Assembly: GCF_900143245.1 (NCBI RefSeq)
Contig: NZ_FRDK01000003.1
Coordinates: 62,001 to 126,000 of the forward strand
Source of the DNA: Flavobacterium fryxellicola
GTDB taxonomy: Bacteria > Bacteroidota > Bacteroidia > Flavobacteriales > Flavobacteriaceae
Direction of reading: 5' to 3'
DNA length: 64,000 bases
The notes beneath the pieces were generated by a model. The model was not told the origin of the DNA and searched no databases. It saw only the letters and a list, made by a program, of their open reading frames with translations. Below, one piece after another: positions 1-10,323 of this stretch (positions within the stretch are counted from its first letter, which is position 1; each line of letters starts with the position of its first letter). The translations under genes were made by a program, and so were the position numbers.

Positions 1-1
1 T

Positions 2-619
2 CCTTCTGTGGTTAAACCGATGCTGCAATTGATTGAAAAAGCACCAGGAGCTTCTATTGTTGCTACTACTAATATGATGATGACAGCCCGTGGGCCAATG
101 TTTTTGTCCGATACAGCGATAAATATCAATCCATCTGCTGATGATTTAGCTAAAATAGCAATCATGACCGCTAAAACAGCTAAAATGTTTGGCGTAGAGC
201 CTGTAATTGCAATGATTTCATTTTCTAATTTTGGATCCTCTTCAAACGAAAACGCAGCCAAAGTAAGAGAAGCAGTTTCTTATTTACATAAAAATTATCC
301 TGATATTGTAATTGACGGTGAGATTCAAGCAGATTTTGCCTTGAATCCGGAATTACTGAAAGCGAAATTTCCCTTCTCTAAACTAGCAGGTAAAAAAGTG
401 AATACGTTGATTTTTCCAAATTTGGATTCTGCAAACATCACGTACAAACTTCTAAAAGAATTAAATAAAATTGATTCTATTGGACCTATTATGTTAGGAT
501 TAGGAAAACCAGTTCATATATTTCAATTAGGTGCTAGCGTAGAGGAAATGGTAAATATGGCTGCTATTGCTGTAATTGATGCTCAGGAAAAACAGGCAAA
601 GAAAACCAAACAGATTTGA
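2..619 (+). CDS. maeB: NADP-dependent malic enzyme, C-terminal phosphotransacetylase-like part (truncated by window edge)
   Basis: The reading frame is open from base 2, so the gene starts upstream of the window; a GTG at 8 is in frame but is internal. The 205 or so visible residues match the C-terminal phosphate acetyl/butyryl-transferase-like domain that large bacterial malic enzymes (about 760 residues, malate to pyruvate plus CO2 and NADPH) carry behind the catalytic half. Visible cues are the run around MMTARGPMFLSDTAIN, the ISFSNFGSS segment, the DGEIQADFAL segment and a GLGKPVHI stretch near the end. In malic enzymes this domain is thought to be regulatory, binding acetyl-CoA, rather than catalytic. 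A stand-alone phosphate acetyltransferase is the alternative, but the divergent sequence and the flavobacterial neighbourhood next to ruvA favour malic enzyme. Confidence 0.8.
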   Translation, partial: PSVVKPMLQLIEKAPGASIVATTNMMMTARGPMFLSDTAININPSADDLAKIAIMTAKTAKMFGVEPVIAMISFSNFGSSSNENAAKVREAVSYLHKNYPDIVIDGEIQADFALNPELLKAKFPFSKLAGKKVNTLIFPNLDSANITYKLLKELNKIDSIGPIMLGLGKPVHIFQLGASVEEMVNMAAIAVIDAQEKQAKKTKQI

Positions 620-682
620 TTAAATGGGATAAAAGTAAATAGTTAAAATTGTTGATAAAACATAGAAGTATGTTAATTTCAT

Positions 683-690
683 TATATTTG
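683..690 (+). promoter_or_regulatory. Candidate -7 box for ruvA
   Basis: TATATTTG matches the Bacteroidetes TAnnTTTG -7 consensus and lies 17 bases before the ruvA ATG, implying a very short leader. No convincing TTTG -33 box is seen at the usual spacing. Confidence 0.45.
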
Positions 691-707
691 GCAATATTTT
701 ATTAATC

Positions 708-1289
708 ATGATCGCACATTTACAAGGAAAATTAGCAGAGAAATCACCAACGCATATAATCATAGATTGTGGCGGCATAGGCTACCATGTTAATATTTCC
801 CTACACACGTATTCTTTATTACCCAATACAGATTTTATAAAAGTATATACGCATCTTCAAATTAAGGAGGATGCGCATACACTTTTTGGTTTTATAGAAA
901 AGTCAGAGCGAGAGATTTTCAGACTTTTATTGTCTGTTTCCGGTATCGGAGCGAGCATAGCGCGAACCATGCTCTCATCACTTGACCCAAAACAAATCAC
1001 CAATGCTATAGCATCTGCTGACGTAGTTACGATTCAGTCTATAAAGGGAATTGGAAGTAAAACTGCCCAACGCGTAATCTTAGATTTAAAAGAAAAAGTC
1101 TTAAAATTATATGATTTAGACGAAGTTTCTATGTCGCAAAGCAATACAAATCGAGATGAAGCGTTATCAGCTTTGGAAGTTTTAGGATTTGTACGAAAAA
1201 CTTCAGAAAAAATCATAGAAAAGATTGTTAAAGAAGATCCGGATGCTTCTGTAGAATCAATCATTAAAAAAGCTTTAAAAAACCTTTAA
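708..1289 (+). CDS. ruvA: Holliday junction branch migration protein RuvA
   Basis: RuvA binds the four-way Holliday junction as a tetramer and loads the RuvB motor during recombination and repair. The 193-residue length is typical. An N-terminal OB-fold region (about 1-62) is followed by two helix-hairpin-helix motifs with GIG at residues 79-81 and 114-116, and a small C-terminal RuvB-contacting domain (about 147-193) after a polar linker. The ATG at 708 gives the canonical MIAHLQGKL start. sprA begins 24 bases downstream, so the two are probably co-transcribed, an order I recall from Flavobacterium johnsoniae. No anomaly is visible. Confidence 0.97.
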   Translation: MIAHLQGKLAEKSPTHIIIDCGGIGYHVNISLHTYSLLPNTDFIKVYTHLQIKEDAHTLFGFIEKSEREIFRLLLSVSGIGASIARTMLSSLDPKQITNAIASADVVTIQSIKGIGSKTAQRVILDLKEKVLKLYDLDEVSMSQSNTNRDEALSALEVLGFVRKTSEKIIEKIVKEDPDASVESIIKKALKNL

Positions 1290-1313
1290 ACGGTATTTAA
1301 GACCCCGCGTTGT

Positions 1314-4300
1314 ATGCATAAAATTTTTATTTTTTTGCTTGTTTTATTTTGTGGTTTTGTGTCTCAGGCCCAAGTAGAGCAGGTGGCTCAGGACACTGTA
1401 AAAACTGGCTTTTCTTTGGGGAAACTGCAATTAAAGAACCCACAAAGCGTTTTATCTGCTTACACGTATGACCCGGTTACGGATCGTTATGTTTATACCA
1501 ATTCCGTCGATGGATTTTCTATTAATTATCCCATTATTTTAACGCCAAAAGAATACGAAAATTTAGTCTTAAAAGAATCCATGCGTGATTATTTTAAGAA
1601 AAAAGTAGATGCGATTGATGGCAAGAAAGAAGGAAGCGAACTCGCTAAAAGAGATTTATTGCCTAGATACTATGTGAAGTCAGGCCTTTTTGAATCTATT
1701 TTTGGAAGCAACACTATAGATGTCAAACCCACAGGATCTGTAGAAATGGATTTGGGAATGCGGTATACAAAACAGGATAATCCATCCTTTTCTCCTAGAA
1801 ATCGATCCAATCTTTCCTTTGATTTTGATCAGAGAATCAGCATGAGTTTAATGGGGAAAGTAGGAACACGGCTTAATGTAAATGCTAATTACGATACACA
1901 GTCTACATTTGCGTTTCAAAATTTAATTAAATTAGATTACGCACCTTCGGAGGATGATATTATTCAAAAAATTGAAGTCGGTAACGTTAGCATGCCGTTA
2001 AATAGTTCCTTAATTCGAGGAGCTCAGAGCTTATTTGGGGTAAAAACGCAACTGCAATTTGGAAAAACAACAGTAACTGGTGTTTTTTCAGAGCAAAAAT
2101 CACAAACGAAAAGTTTAATAGCGCAAGGAGGAGGCACGATAGAGGATTTTGAAATGTTTGCATTGGATTATGATAGTGACAGGCATTTTTTCTTGTCCCA
2201 ATATTTTAGAAATCGCTATGATAAATCGTTGGCAAATTATCCATTCATTGATAGTAGAGTCCAAATATCCAGAATTGAAATTTGGGTAACCAACAAGCAA
2301 AATCGGGTATTGGCAAACAATAATAACCTGAGGAATATTATTGCACTTCAAGATTTAGGAGAAGCGCAATTGTCCGATGTGCCTGATAGTGAGGTGGTTG
2401 TTTTAGATCCTTCTACTGGGATTTTCAACAATCCTGCAGATTCTCCCACTGACAATTCAAATAATGATTATAATCCTGCACAAATTAACGCTGGAACAGG
2501 CTTGTTGAATCCTAATATTCGTGAAATTGTAACGGCAAATTCTGGTTTTAATGTAACGGTAAGTGAAGGTCAGGATTATTCCAAGTTAGAAAACGCAAGA
2601 AAACTGAATCCAAATGAATACAGCTTCAATCCACAATTGGGGTTTATTTCATTGCAACAACGGTTGGCTAATGATGAGGTTTTAGCTGTTGCTTATCAAT
2701 ACACAATTGGAGATAAAGTATACCAAGTGGGTGAATTTGGAAACGATGGAGTGGATGCCACGGTCGTTACAGGAAGTAGTCCTTCCAATCAGGCTATCAT
2801 CTCGCAGAGTTTGGTCTTGAAAATGTTGAAAAGCAATTTGACTAATGTTAAAAATCCAATTTGGAATTTGATGATGAAAAACATCTATCAGATTCAAGGC
2901 GGGTACCAATTGAAACAACAAGATTTTAGATTTAATATTCTTTACACAGATCCTTCTCCTCTAAATTATATTACGGAGGTTCCGGGAAGTCCTTTCCCAG
3001 CAAATCCTTCAAGAGAAAATGAAGTTGCCGAGACCCCTTTGTTGAAGGTGTTCAATTTAGATAAGTTAAATTACAACAATGATCCTCAAACTGGAGGGGA
3101 TGGTTTTTTTGATTTTATGCCAGGTTTAACGATCGATGCACAAAATGGAAGAATTCTATTTACAACTAAAGAGCCTTTTGGAGAACTGTTATTTTCCAAA
3201 TTATCGAACGCTGGTTCCTCGGAAAATTACAACAATGTGAGCACTTACAATGAAAATCAAAAGAAATATGTATTTCGCAGCATGTATCGAAATACGCAGG
3301 CGGGAGCATTGCAGGATAGTGAAAAAAACAAATTCTTATTACGAGGGAAATACAAATCGAGTGGTGGTGATGGCATACCAATTGGGGCGTTCAATGTGCC
3401 TCAAGGCTCAGTGGTAGTTACCGCAGCAGGAAGACTCTTAGTAGAAGGTATTGACTATAGCGTGAATTATCAGTTAGGTCGTGTTCAAATTTTAGATCCG
3501 TCCTTGCAGGCATCAAATACACCTATAGAAGTCTCCTTGGAAAATAACTCTGTTTTTGGTCAGCAAACCAGAAGGTTTATGGGCCTAAATATTGAACATA
3601 AAATTTCGGAAAACTTTGTGGTAGGCGGAACTTTCTTGAAAATGTCTGAAAGACCGTTTACACAAAAATCCAGTTTTGGACAGGAATCCGTAAACAATAC
3701 TATTTTTGGCTTCAATACTAATTTCTCTACAGAAGTTCCTTTCTTGACCCGCTTAGTCAATAAATTGCCAAATATAGACACGGATGTACCTTCCAATCTT
3801 TCGGTAAGAGGTGAAATAGCCTTTTTGAAACCGGACTCGCCGAAAGCAGATCAGTTTCAGGGTGAATCGACCATTTATGTAGATGATTTTGAAGGATCTC
3901 AGTCTACAATTGACATGCGTTCCCCGTATTCATGGAGTTTGGCATCAACACCAGACCGAAACACAACAAGTAGTTATGATTTTAATGCAAGCGCTAATGA
4001 TTTGAGTTATGGATTCAAAAGGGCTAAATTAGCGTGGTATTCAATTGATCCCGTCTTTTATACTCAGAAGCCCGTTGGAATCTCAAATGAAGACTTGTCT
4101 TTTAATAAAACCAGAAGAATTTTCAGTAGAGAATTGTATCCTTTGACTGATATTGCGCAAGGGCAGACGCAAGTTGTAAACACCTTGGATTTGAGCTATT
4201 ATCCATCTGAAAGAGGGCCTTATAACAACAATTCGAATGTAAGTGCAAATCCAACTGAAAATTTTGGAGGGATTATGCGTTCCTTAAATTCAACAAATTT

Positions 4301-7300
4301 CGAACAAGGAAACGTAGAATACATTCAGTTTTGGGTGTTAGATCCGTACGTAGGAAATGGTCAGGCTCCATTATCAAATATTGGAAAAATATACTTCAAT
4401 TTAGGAGAAATTTCAGAAGATGTTCTAAAAGATGGAAGAAAACAGTATGAAAATGGGCTGGGTCCAGATCAGATATTGGTCAATCCAAGACCTTTATGGG
4501 GAGATGTTCCTGCTTCTCAGTCCTTGATTTATGCCTTTGATACCAATGTGGATAACAGGAGAAATCAAGATATCGGTTTGGATGGTTTGGCTAATGCCAA
4601 TGAAGGGGCCGTTTATACCAATTTTGCTTCGGAACTCGATCCTGCTGCAGATGATTATTCCTTTTATCTAAACGCAAATGGAGGAATTTTAAATCGATAC
4701 AAAATGTACAATGGGACTGATGGCAACTCTGCAGTTGATATCAATGACCCCAATAGAGGATCATCAACAGTTCCTGATGTGGAAGATATCAACCGAGACA
4801 ATACCATGAATACAATCAATGCCTATTATGAATATAGTATTGATGTGCAACCCGGAATGAACGTGGGTCAAAATTATATTACTGATGTCAGAAATACACA
4901 AGTGTCTTTGCCGGATGGCTCCACTACCGAAGCCCGATGGTTGCAATTTAAAATTCCGGTTGCTCAGCCTGAAAACACGATAGGGAATATTTCAGATTTT
5001 AGATCAATTCGTTTCATGAGGATGTTTATGACGGGTTTTAGCGAAGAAGTTACGGTTCGTTTTGGAGCCTTAGATTTAGTTCGTGGCGAGTGGAGACGGT
5101 ATACCAATACGCTTGATTTTAATGACACAAATAGTGCTGATGACAATACTAATTTAGATGTTTTGGCGGTCAACGTTCAGGAAAATAATCAAAGATGTCC
5201 GGTGAATTATATTACACCTCCTGGAGTGCAAAGAGAGCAATTATTTAATAATAACACGGTAATTAATCAAAATGAGCAGTCATTAGCATTGAGAGTTTCA
5301 GGAAACGGATTAGAGCCGGAAGATTCCAGAGCCGTTTTTAAAAATGTAAGTATCGATATGCGTCAATTTAAAAAATTGAAAATGTTTTTGCACGCTGAAT
5401 CTTTGCCCGGTGAAATTGCTCTTCAAGACAATCAGATGGTCGGTTTTATTCGTTTTGGAAATGACTTTACACAAAATTTCTACCAGATTGAGATTCCTTT
5501 AAAAGTGACCGTTCCTTCCTCTGCCTCCAATGCTGATTGTAGTCCTTTGAGCGCAGAAGTAGTTTGGCCAGAAGAAAATGCTATCGATTTGTCATTAGCT
5601 TTGTTGACAAAATTGAAAATTTTAGCAATGAATGTGGATCCAAATACAATACCATTAGATGGAATTTATTATCCAGATGCTGATCCTTCTAAACCAGAAG
5701 GGGACGGAACGAATGCCTTGAAGTTAGGGATAAAAGGAAATCCAAATTTTGGACTGGTACGAACCCTTATGGTAGGGGTGAAAAACAGTGATCTGCGCAA
5801 TGATATTAAAGGAGAAGTTTGGTTTAATGAGCTTCGCTTGTCGGATATGGACAACCAAGGCGGCATGGCTGCGGTGCTGAATGTAGATACAAATTTAGCT
5901 GATTTTGCCACGGTCTCCGCATCGGGTAGAAAAAGCACAATTGGTTTTGGATCACTGGAACAAGGTCCTAATGAGAGAAGTCGGGAAGATACGGAGCAAT
6001 ATACTATAGTGACTAATGTAAACCTTGGAAAACTATTGCCTCAAAAATGGGGTGTCAATCTTCCTTTTAATTATGCTATAGGCGAAGAAACCATCACGCC
6101 AGAATACGACCCATTTAATCAAGACATAAAATTAAAACAGTTGTTAGATAATACAACGGATCAAAATAAGAAAGACAATATAACTAGCAGAGCGGTTGAT
6201 TACACCAAGCGAAAAAGTATCAATTTTATTGGTGTGAGAAAAGAACGCCAACCAGAACAAAAACAACATGTTTACGATCCTGAAAATTTCACCTTCTCTC
6301 AGTCTTTTAACGAAGTGGAGCGACATGATTTTGAAATCGAAGATTTTGTAGACCAGCAGGCAAATTCTGCTGTTGATTATGCGTACACTTTTCAACCTAA
6401 ACCAGTGGAGCCGTTTAAGAAAGCTAAGTTTTTGAAAAAAAGTAATTACTGGAAGTTATTAAGTGACTTTAACTTTAATTATTTGCCTTCTAATATTTCG
6501 TTTAACACCAATATCAATAGACAGTACAACCGCCAGCAATTTAGACAAGTAGAGGTTGAAGGAATAGGTCTTGACCCTTTGTACCGTAGAAATTTTGCAT
6601 TTAATTATCAATATGGTTTCAATTATAATCTAACCAAATCATTGAAATTAAATTATACGGCATCCTCTAGTAATATTGTAAAAAACTATTTGAATGAAAA
6701 TAATGAACCCATTGACAGTTTTACTATTTGGGATAGTTATTGGGATATAGGAGATCCAAACCAACACATGCAGCAACTGGTTGTGAATTATGACATACCA
6801 ATTAACAAAATACCAATATTCAGCTTTATCAAAGCAAATTATTCCTATACGGGTGATTACAGTTGGCAACGCACCTCCAATGCATTGTCTCAGATCAATA
6901 TTGATGGCGCCGATTATAATTTGGGAAATACAATTCAAAACGCAAGTTCTAATAATTTAAATGCAGCCTTCAATATGGACCTGTTGTATAAATATTTAGG
7001 ACTGACCAAAAACACCAACAAAACACTACCAAAACCGAAAATGATTGCGCCAAAACCAGGCGAAAAAATAGTAAATGCCAATGCCAATCAACTTCCTAAA
7101 AACAATGCATTTGTTGATGGTTTGATCGGAGTTTTGACCAGCGTTAAGAATGTTCAAATGAACTATACCTACAATAGCGGTACAATTTTGCCGGGATATA
7201 CTCCAGGTGTTGGGTTCTTAGGATCTTCAAGGCCGTCATTGGGCTTTATATTTGGAAGCCAAGATGACGTCAGGTATGAAGCAGCTAAGAACGGTTGGCT

Positions 7301-8459
7301 GACGAACTATCCAGATTTCAATCAAAATTTCACGCAAGTAACAAATAAACTGTTTAAAGCTACAGCTAATGTCGATTTGTTTCCCGATTTAAAAATTGAT
7401 TTGACATTGGATAGGGCTTTTTCTGAAAATTTCTCGGAGCAATATGATGTGACGGATGGAATTTACAACGCTAGATCTCCGTATAACACAGGTATTTTTT
7501 CCATATCAGCAGTTTTGATAAAAACCTCATTTGCTACAAGTGATGAAAATAGTTCCACTGCTTTTGATGATTTTAGGATGAACCGTCTCACCGTTGCAAA
7601 TCGTTTAGCTACAGAGCGAGGAATTGATATTAATAATCCGATTAATAGAGATGCAGAAGGATTTCCATTGGGTTATGGAAAAAACAATCAGGCCGTATTG
7701 TTGCCAGCTTTTTTAGCAGCCTATTCAGGAGGCGATGCATCTGCTGTTTCTCTTGGAATTTTTAGAAGTTTTCCTATACCAAACTGGGCAATAAAATACA
7801 ATGGTTTGATGCGATATGGTGCCTTTAAGAAAAATTTCAAGCGTTTCTCCTTGCAGCATAATTATAGAGCATCGTATACTATAAATGCATTTAGATCGAA
7901 CTTTGAATATGATAATGCACCAAACGGAGTAGATGCGAGCGGTAATTTTTTCAATCAGACCATTATGTCTAATATTAATCTGGTAGAACAATTCAGTCCG
8001 CTTTTAAGAATGGATTTTGAATTAAAAAGTTCTTTAAAAGTACTTACCGAAATTAAAAAAGACAGAGCTTTATCGATGAGTTTTGACAATAATTTATTGA
8101 CCGAAGTAAAGGGGATTGAATATATAGTAGGATTAGGGTATCGCTTTAAAGATGTCATTTTTTCTTCAAGATTAGCGGATAATCCAACAGGAATCATAAA
8201 AAGTGATATTAATTTAGCTGCTGATCTAGCCTATAGAAATAACCAAACCATTGTTCGTTATTTAGATTATGACAACAATCAATTAGCAGGTGGGCAGAAC
8301 ATCTGGTCCATAAAAATAAAAGCGGATTATGCTTTTAGCAAAAATTTGACAGCAATTTTCTATTACGATCATTCTTTTTCGAAGGCGGTTATCTCTACTT
8401 CTTTTCCATTGACCAATGTTCGTTCTGGTTTTACAATTCGGTATAATTTTGGGAATTAA
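1314..8459 (+). CDS. sprA: Gliding motility / type IX secretion translocon protein SprA
   Basis: SprA is the very large outer-membrane barrel that forms the type IX secretion (T9SS) translocon and is needed for gliding and for secretion of adhesins such as SprB. The 2381-residue product has an N-terminal signal peptide ending near residue 20 (VSQAQ), long beta-rich repeated stretches, many aromatic-ended strands, and a final strand ending in F as expected of an outer-membrane barrel. Length is close to the family norm (about 2400). The frame is intact over 7.1 kb with no frameshift. It follows ruvA by 24 bases and precedes gcvH. With remB 1.9 kb further on, this is a gliding gene neighbourhood. 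PorV and SprF-type partners would be encoded elsewhere, except for the PorP/SprF paralogue at 26369. Confidence 0.96.
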   Translation: MHKIFIFLLVLFCGFVSQAQVEQVAQDTVKTGFSLGKLQLKNPQSVLSAYTYDPVTDRYVYTNSVDGFSINYPIILTPKEYENLVLKESMRDYFKKKVDAIDGKKEGSELAKRDLLPRYYVKSGLFESIFGSNTIDVKPTGSVEMDLGMRYTKQDNPSFSPRNRSNLSFDFDQRISMSLMGKVGTRLNVNANYDTQSTFAFQNLIKLDYAPSEDDIIQKIEVGNVSMPLNSSLIRGAQSLFGVKTQLQFGKTTVTGVFSEQKSQTKSLIAQGGGTIEDFEMFALDYDSDRHFFLSQYFRNRYDKSLANYPFIDSRVQISRIEIWVTNKQNRVLANNNNLRNIIALQDLGEAQLSDVPDSEVVVLDPSTGIFNNPADSPTDNSNNDYNPAQINAGTGLLNPNIREIVTANSGFNVTVSEGQDYSKLENARKLNPNEYSFNPQLGFISLQQRLANDEVLAVAYQYTIGDKVYQVGEFGNDGVDATVVTGSSPSNQAIISQSLVLKMLKSNLTNVKNPIWNLMMKNIYQIQGGYQLKQQDFRFNILYTDPSPLNYITEVPGSPFPANPSRENEVAETPLLKVFNLDKLNYNNDPQTGGDGFFDFMPGLTIDAQNGRILFTTKEPFGELLFSKLSNAGSSENYNNVSTYNENQKKYVFRSMYRNTQAGALQDSEKNKFLLRGKYKSSGGDGIPIGAFNVPQGSVVVTAAGRLLVEGIDYSVNYQLGRVQILDPSLQASNTPIEVSLENNSVFGQQTRRFMGLNIEHKISENFVVGGTFLKMSERPFTQKSSFGQESVNNTIFGFNTNFSTEVPFLTRLVNKLPNIDTDVPSNLSVRGEIAFLKPDSPKADQFQGESTIYVDDFEGSQSTIDMRSPYSWSLASTPDRNTTSSYDFNASANDLSYGFKRAKLAWYSIDPVFYTQKPVGISNEDLSFNKTRRIFSRELYPLTDIAQGQTQVVNTLDLSYYPSERGPYNNNSNVSANPTENFGGIMRSLNSTNFEQGNVEYIQFWVLDPYVGNGQAPLSNIGKIYFNLGEISEDVLKDGRKQYENGLGPDQILVNPRPLWGDVPASQSLIYAFDTNVDNRRNQDIGLDGLANANEGAVYTNFASELDPAADDYSFYLNANGGILNRYKMYNGTDGNSAVDINDPNRGSSTVPDVEDINRDNTMNTINAYYEYSIDVQPGMNVGQNYITDVRNTQVSLPDGSTTEARWLQFKIPVAQPENTIGNISDFRSIRFMRMFMTGFSEEVTVRFGALDLVRGEWRRYTNTLDFNDTNSADDNTNLDVLAVNVQENNQRCPVNYITPPGVQREQLFNNNTVINQNEQSLALRVSGNGLEPEDSRAVFKNVSIDMRQFKKLKMFLHAESLPGEIALQDNQMVGFIRFGNDFTQNFYQIEIPLKVTVPSSASNADCSPLSAEVVWPEENAIDLSLALLTKLKILAMNVDPNTIPLDGIYYPDADPSKPEGDGTNALKLGIKGNPNFGLVRTLMVGVKNSDLRNDIKGEVWFNELRLSDMDNQGGMAAVLNVDTNLADFATVSASGRKSTIGFGSLEQGPNERSREDTEQYTIVTNVNLGKLLPQKWGVNLPFNYAIGEETITPEYDPFNQDIKLKQLLDNTTDQNKKDNITSRAVDYTKRKSINFIGVRKERQPEQKQHVYDPENFTFSQSFNEVERHDFEIEDFVDQQANSAVDYAYTFQPKPVEPFKKAKFLKKSNYWKLLSDFNFNYLPSNISFNTNINRQYNRQQFRQVEVEGIGLDPLYRRNFAFNYQYGFNYNLTKSLKLNYTASSSNIVKNYLNENNEPIDSFTIWDSYWDIGDPNQHMQQLVVNYDIPINKIPIFSFIKANYSYTGDYSWQRTSNALSQINIDGADYNLGNTIQNASSNNLNAAFNMDLLYKYLGLTKNTNKTLPKPKMIAPKPGEKIVNANANQLPKNNAFVDGLIGVLTSVKNVQMNYTYNSGTILPGYTPGVGFLGSSRPSLGFIFGSQDDVRYEAAKNGWLTNYPDFNQNFTQVTNKLFKATANVDLFPDLKIDLTLDRAFSENFSEQYDVTDGIYNARSPYNTGIFSISAVLIKTSFATSDENSSTAFDDFRMNRLTVANRLATERGIDINNPINRDAEGFPLGYGKNNQAVLLPAFLAAYSGGDASAVSLGIFRSFPIPNWAIKYNGLMRYGAFKKNFKRFSLQHNYRASYTINAFRSNFEYDNAPNGVDASGNFFNQTIMSNINLVEQFSPLLRMDFELKSSLKVLTEIKKDRALSMSFDNNLLTEVKGIEYIVGLGYRFKDVIFSSRLADNPTGIIKSDINLAADLAYRNNQTIVRYLDYDNNQLAGGQNIWSIKIKADYAFSKNLTAIFYYDHSFSKAVISTSFPLTNVRSGFTIRYNFGN

Positions 8460-8497
8460 TTTTTCGAAATCTAAACCTGATTTGAACATAAGATTGT

Positions 8498-8505
8498 TAC
8501 ATTTG
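8498..8505 (+). promoter_or_regulatory. Candidate -7 box for gcvH
   Basis: TACATTTG matches TAnnTTTG, 48 bases before the gcvH ATG and after the sprA stop, so gcvH-vanZ can be transcribed independently. A TTTG at 8481 is too close to serve as a standard -33 box. Confidence 0.4.
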
Positions 8506-8553
8506 TAACAGCAAATTTCAATTATCAATTAATAATTATCAATTACAATTTAG

Positions 8554-8934
8554 ATGAACATACCAGCAAATTTAAAGTACACGAAAGATCACGAATGGGT
8601 TAGTATTGAAGGCGATATCGCAACAGTAGGAATCACTGATTTTGCACAAAAAGAATTAGGAGATATTGTTTATGTTGAGGTAGAAACTTTAGATCAGTCG
8701 TTAGAGAAAGATGAAGTTTTTGGAACAGTGGAAGCTGTTAAAACCGTTTCTGATTTATTTCTTCCTATAGCAGGTGAAATTATTGCTTTCAATGATGCGC
8801 TAGAAAGCACACCTGAAAGTGTAAATTCTGATCCTTATGGAGCCGGATGGATGATTAAGGTTAAAATAGCAAACATGGAAGAAGTTGATGGATTACTTTC
8901 TAGTGAATCCTATAAGGAATTAATAGGTGCGTAA
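8554..8934 (+). CDS. gcvH: Glycine cleavage system H protein
   Basis: The H protein carries a lipoyl arm that shuttles the aminomethyl group between the P, T and L proteins of the glycine cleavage complex, and is also a lipoate relay protein. The 126 residues form a single lipoyl domain. The expected lipoylated lysine is K63 in the [13 protein letters not shown] context. The start [15 protein letters not shown] is canonical. Its stop overlaps the next gene by eight bases, so translation is probably coupled. Partners P, T and L are not in this window. Confidence 0.97.
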   Translation: MNIPANLKYTKDHEWVSIEGDIATVGITDFAQKELGDIVYVEVETLDQSLEKDEVFGTVEAVKTVSDLFLPIAGEIIAFNDALESTPESVNSDPYGAGWMIKVKIANMEEVDGLLSSESYKELIGA

Positions 8935-9304
8935 ACAGCTCTATTTTTGGGCTGCTTTAGTATGGTCTGGAATAATTACCTTTTTTTGTTTGGTGCAATT
9001 AAATAATGTTCCCCTGGGAAATGTGTCAAATTTAGATAAGCTAGTTCATGCGTTTTTTCATTTTGTGTTAACAACGCTTTGTTTTTTATTTTTAAAAAGT
9101 AGATCGTTTAATTTGAATAATCGAAAACCGTTGCTATTTTCCTTTCTGTTTTCTGTTTTTTTTGGAATAGCGATTGAAGTGGCACAAGGCTTATTAACAG
9201 AAACCAGACAAGCAGATGTCTTTGATGTTATAGCAAATATGTCGGGAGCGACTTTGTCAGTACTGTTATGTTGGTTATTTAGTTTGAATACTAAATTTAA
9301 ATAA
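8927..9304 (+). CDS. VanZ-like family membrane protein
   Basis: A 125-residue hydrophobic protein with about four membrane segments and the VanZ-like pattern: a lysine/histidine-rich turn after helix 2 ([11 protein letters not shown], residues about 37-47) and an acidic turn ([18 protein letters not shown]) before the last helix. VanZ relatives are poorly understood; the name comes from a teicoplanin resistance accessory gene, but most members are not resistance genes. It starts inside gcvH (eight-base overlap) and is followed by a strong terminator, so it closes the gcvH transcript. Function unknown. Confidence 0.85.
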   Translation: MRKQLYFWAALVWSGIITFFCLVQLNNVPLGNVSNLDKLVHAFFHFVLTTLCFLFLKSRSFNLNNRKPLLFSFLFSVFFGIAIEVAQGLLTETRQADVFDVIANMSGATLSVLLCWLFSLNTKFK

Positions 9305-9319
9305 ATAATAAGAATAAAG

Positions 9320-9345
9320 AGAGTCCCACTTCGGTGGGATTTTTC
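9320..9345 (+). terminator. Rho-independent terminator after gcvH-vanZ
   Basis: Six-base stem TCCCAC/GTGGGA (9324-9329 with 9334-9339), a TTCG tetraloop and a following T run. The stable tetraloop makes this a confident call. Confidence 0.85.
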
Positions 9346-9514
9346 ATGTTCACACCTATTCGAATTGAATCGGTATACTAGCTTAATAAAAAATTAGTGC
9401 TTTAACGCTAAGAATTCATTATTCTTTTTTGATTACAAACGCCTTTTCACCGTAGTTTAGCAATTAAAAAATAAAGAGAAAATTTTTATTTCAAACTTGT
9501 TTGCAGATAAAATG

Positions 9515-9522
9515 TATTTTTG
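9515..9522 (+). promoter_or_regulatory. Candidate -7 box for deoC-remB
   Basis: TATTTTTG, a match to TAnnTTTG, lies 39 bases before the deoC ATG in the AT-rich gap after the terminator. Confidence 0.5.
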
Positions 9523-9560
9523 TGAATTAGAATTTGCTATAACTAAGAAATTAAAATGCC

Positions 9561-10304
9561 ATGAATATAAAGCAATACTTAGATTCTACCTATTTGAAAA
9601 CCGCCAAACAAGCGGGAATCACTGAAAAAGAAAATATTCTTATAGCTCAGGAATTTATTCAGGAAGCTATTGAGGAACATTTTAAACTTATTATGATTCG
9701 GCCAAATAGAGTGTCATTGGCCAAAAAAATGATTGTTGAAGCGAATTCTATTTTGGAAATAGGTACGGTGATTGATTTTCCAGAAGGGAAATCATCAATA
9801 GAAGAAAAACTCAAAGAAGCGGTTCAAGCCATACAAGATGGAGCCGATGATTTGGACTTTGTTTGTAATTACGAAGCATTTAAAAACGGGGATGCTGATT
9901 TAGTAAAAGAAGAAATTTTAAGGGGTACTCAATTGGGTTTGGCCAATAATAAAGTGGTCAAGTGGATCATTGAAGTGGCCGCACTCAGCGAAAAAGAAAT
10001 TATTCAACTATCGAGTTTGATAAAAAATGTAATTGTTTCTAATTTTGAGCAAGAACTTTTTTCAAAGGTTTTTGTGAAGTCATCGACGGGATTCTACAGT
10101 ACAGAGAATAATTTGCCTAACGGCGCTACTGTTCCTGCTATAAAAATGATGCTTGAAAACGCATCGCCACTTCCTGTAAAAGCAGCTGGAGGAGTTCGCA
10201 CGTATGAGGAAGCTGTTGCAATGATTCAGTTGGGGGTTAAACGAATAGGAACCTCTGGCGCAAAAAAAATAGCTAATGGTCAAAATTCAACTAATGAATA
10301 TTAA
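9561..10304 (+). CDS. deoC: Deoxyribose-phosphate aldolase
   Basis: DeoC cleaves 2-deoxyribose 5-phosphate to glyceraldehyde 3-phosphate and acetaldehyde in deoxynucleoside catabolism, a cytosolic class I TIM-barrel aldolase. The Schiff-base lysine is K173 in FVKSSTGF; the second conserved lysine is K207 in PVKAAGGVRT; an aspartate-rich strand (GADDLDFVCN, about 94-103) supplies the proton-relay Asp. 247 residues is normal. The 3' end overlaps the longest possible form of the downstream remB frame, but not the start preferred here. Confidence 0.95.
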   Translation: MNIKQYLDSTYLKTAKQAGITEKENILIAQEFIQEAIEEHFKLIMIRPNRVSLAKKMIVEANSILEIGTVIDFPEGKSSIEEKLKEAVQAIQDGADDLDFVCNYEAFKNGDADLVKEEILRGTQLGLANNKVVKWIIEVAALSEKEIIQLSSLIKNVIVSNFEQELFSKVFVKSSTGFYSTENNLPNGATVPAIKMMLENASPLPVKAAGGVRTYEEAVAMIQLGVKRIGTSGAKKIANGQNSTNEY

Positions 10305-10323
10305 ATTTAACAACAAAATAAGC

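Noticed and set aside
10276..10323. Earlier ATG starts for remB
   Set aside because: Both lie in the deoC coding region and would put a polar extension before the signal peptide.
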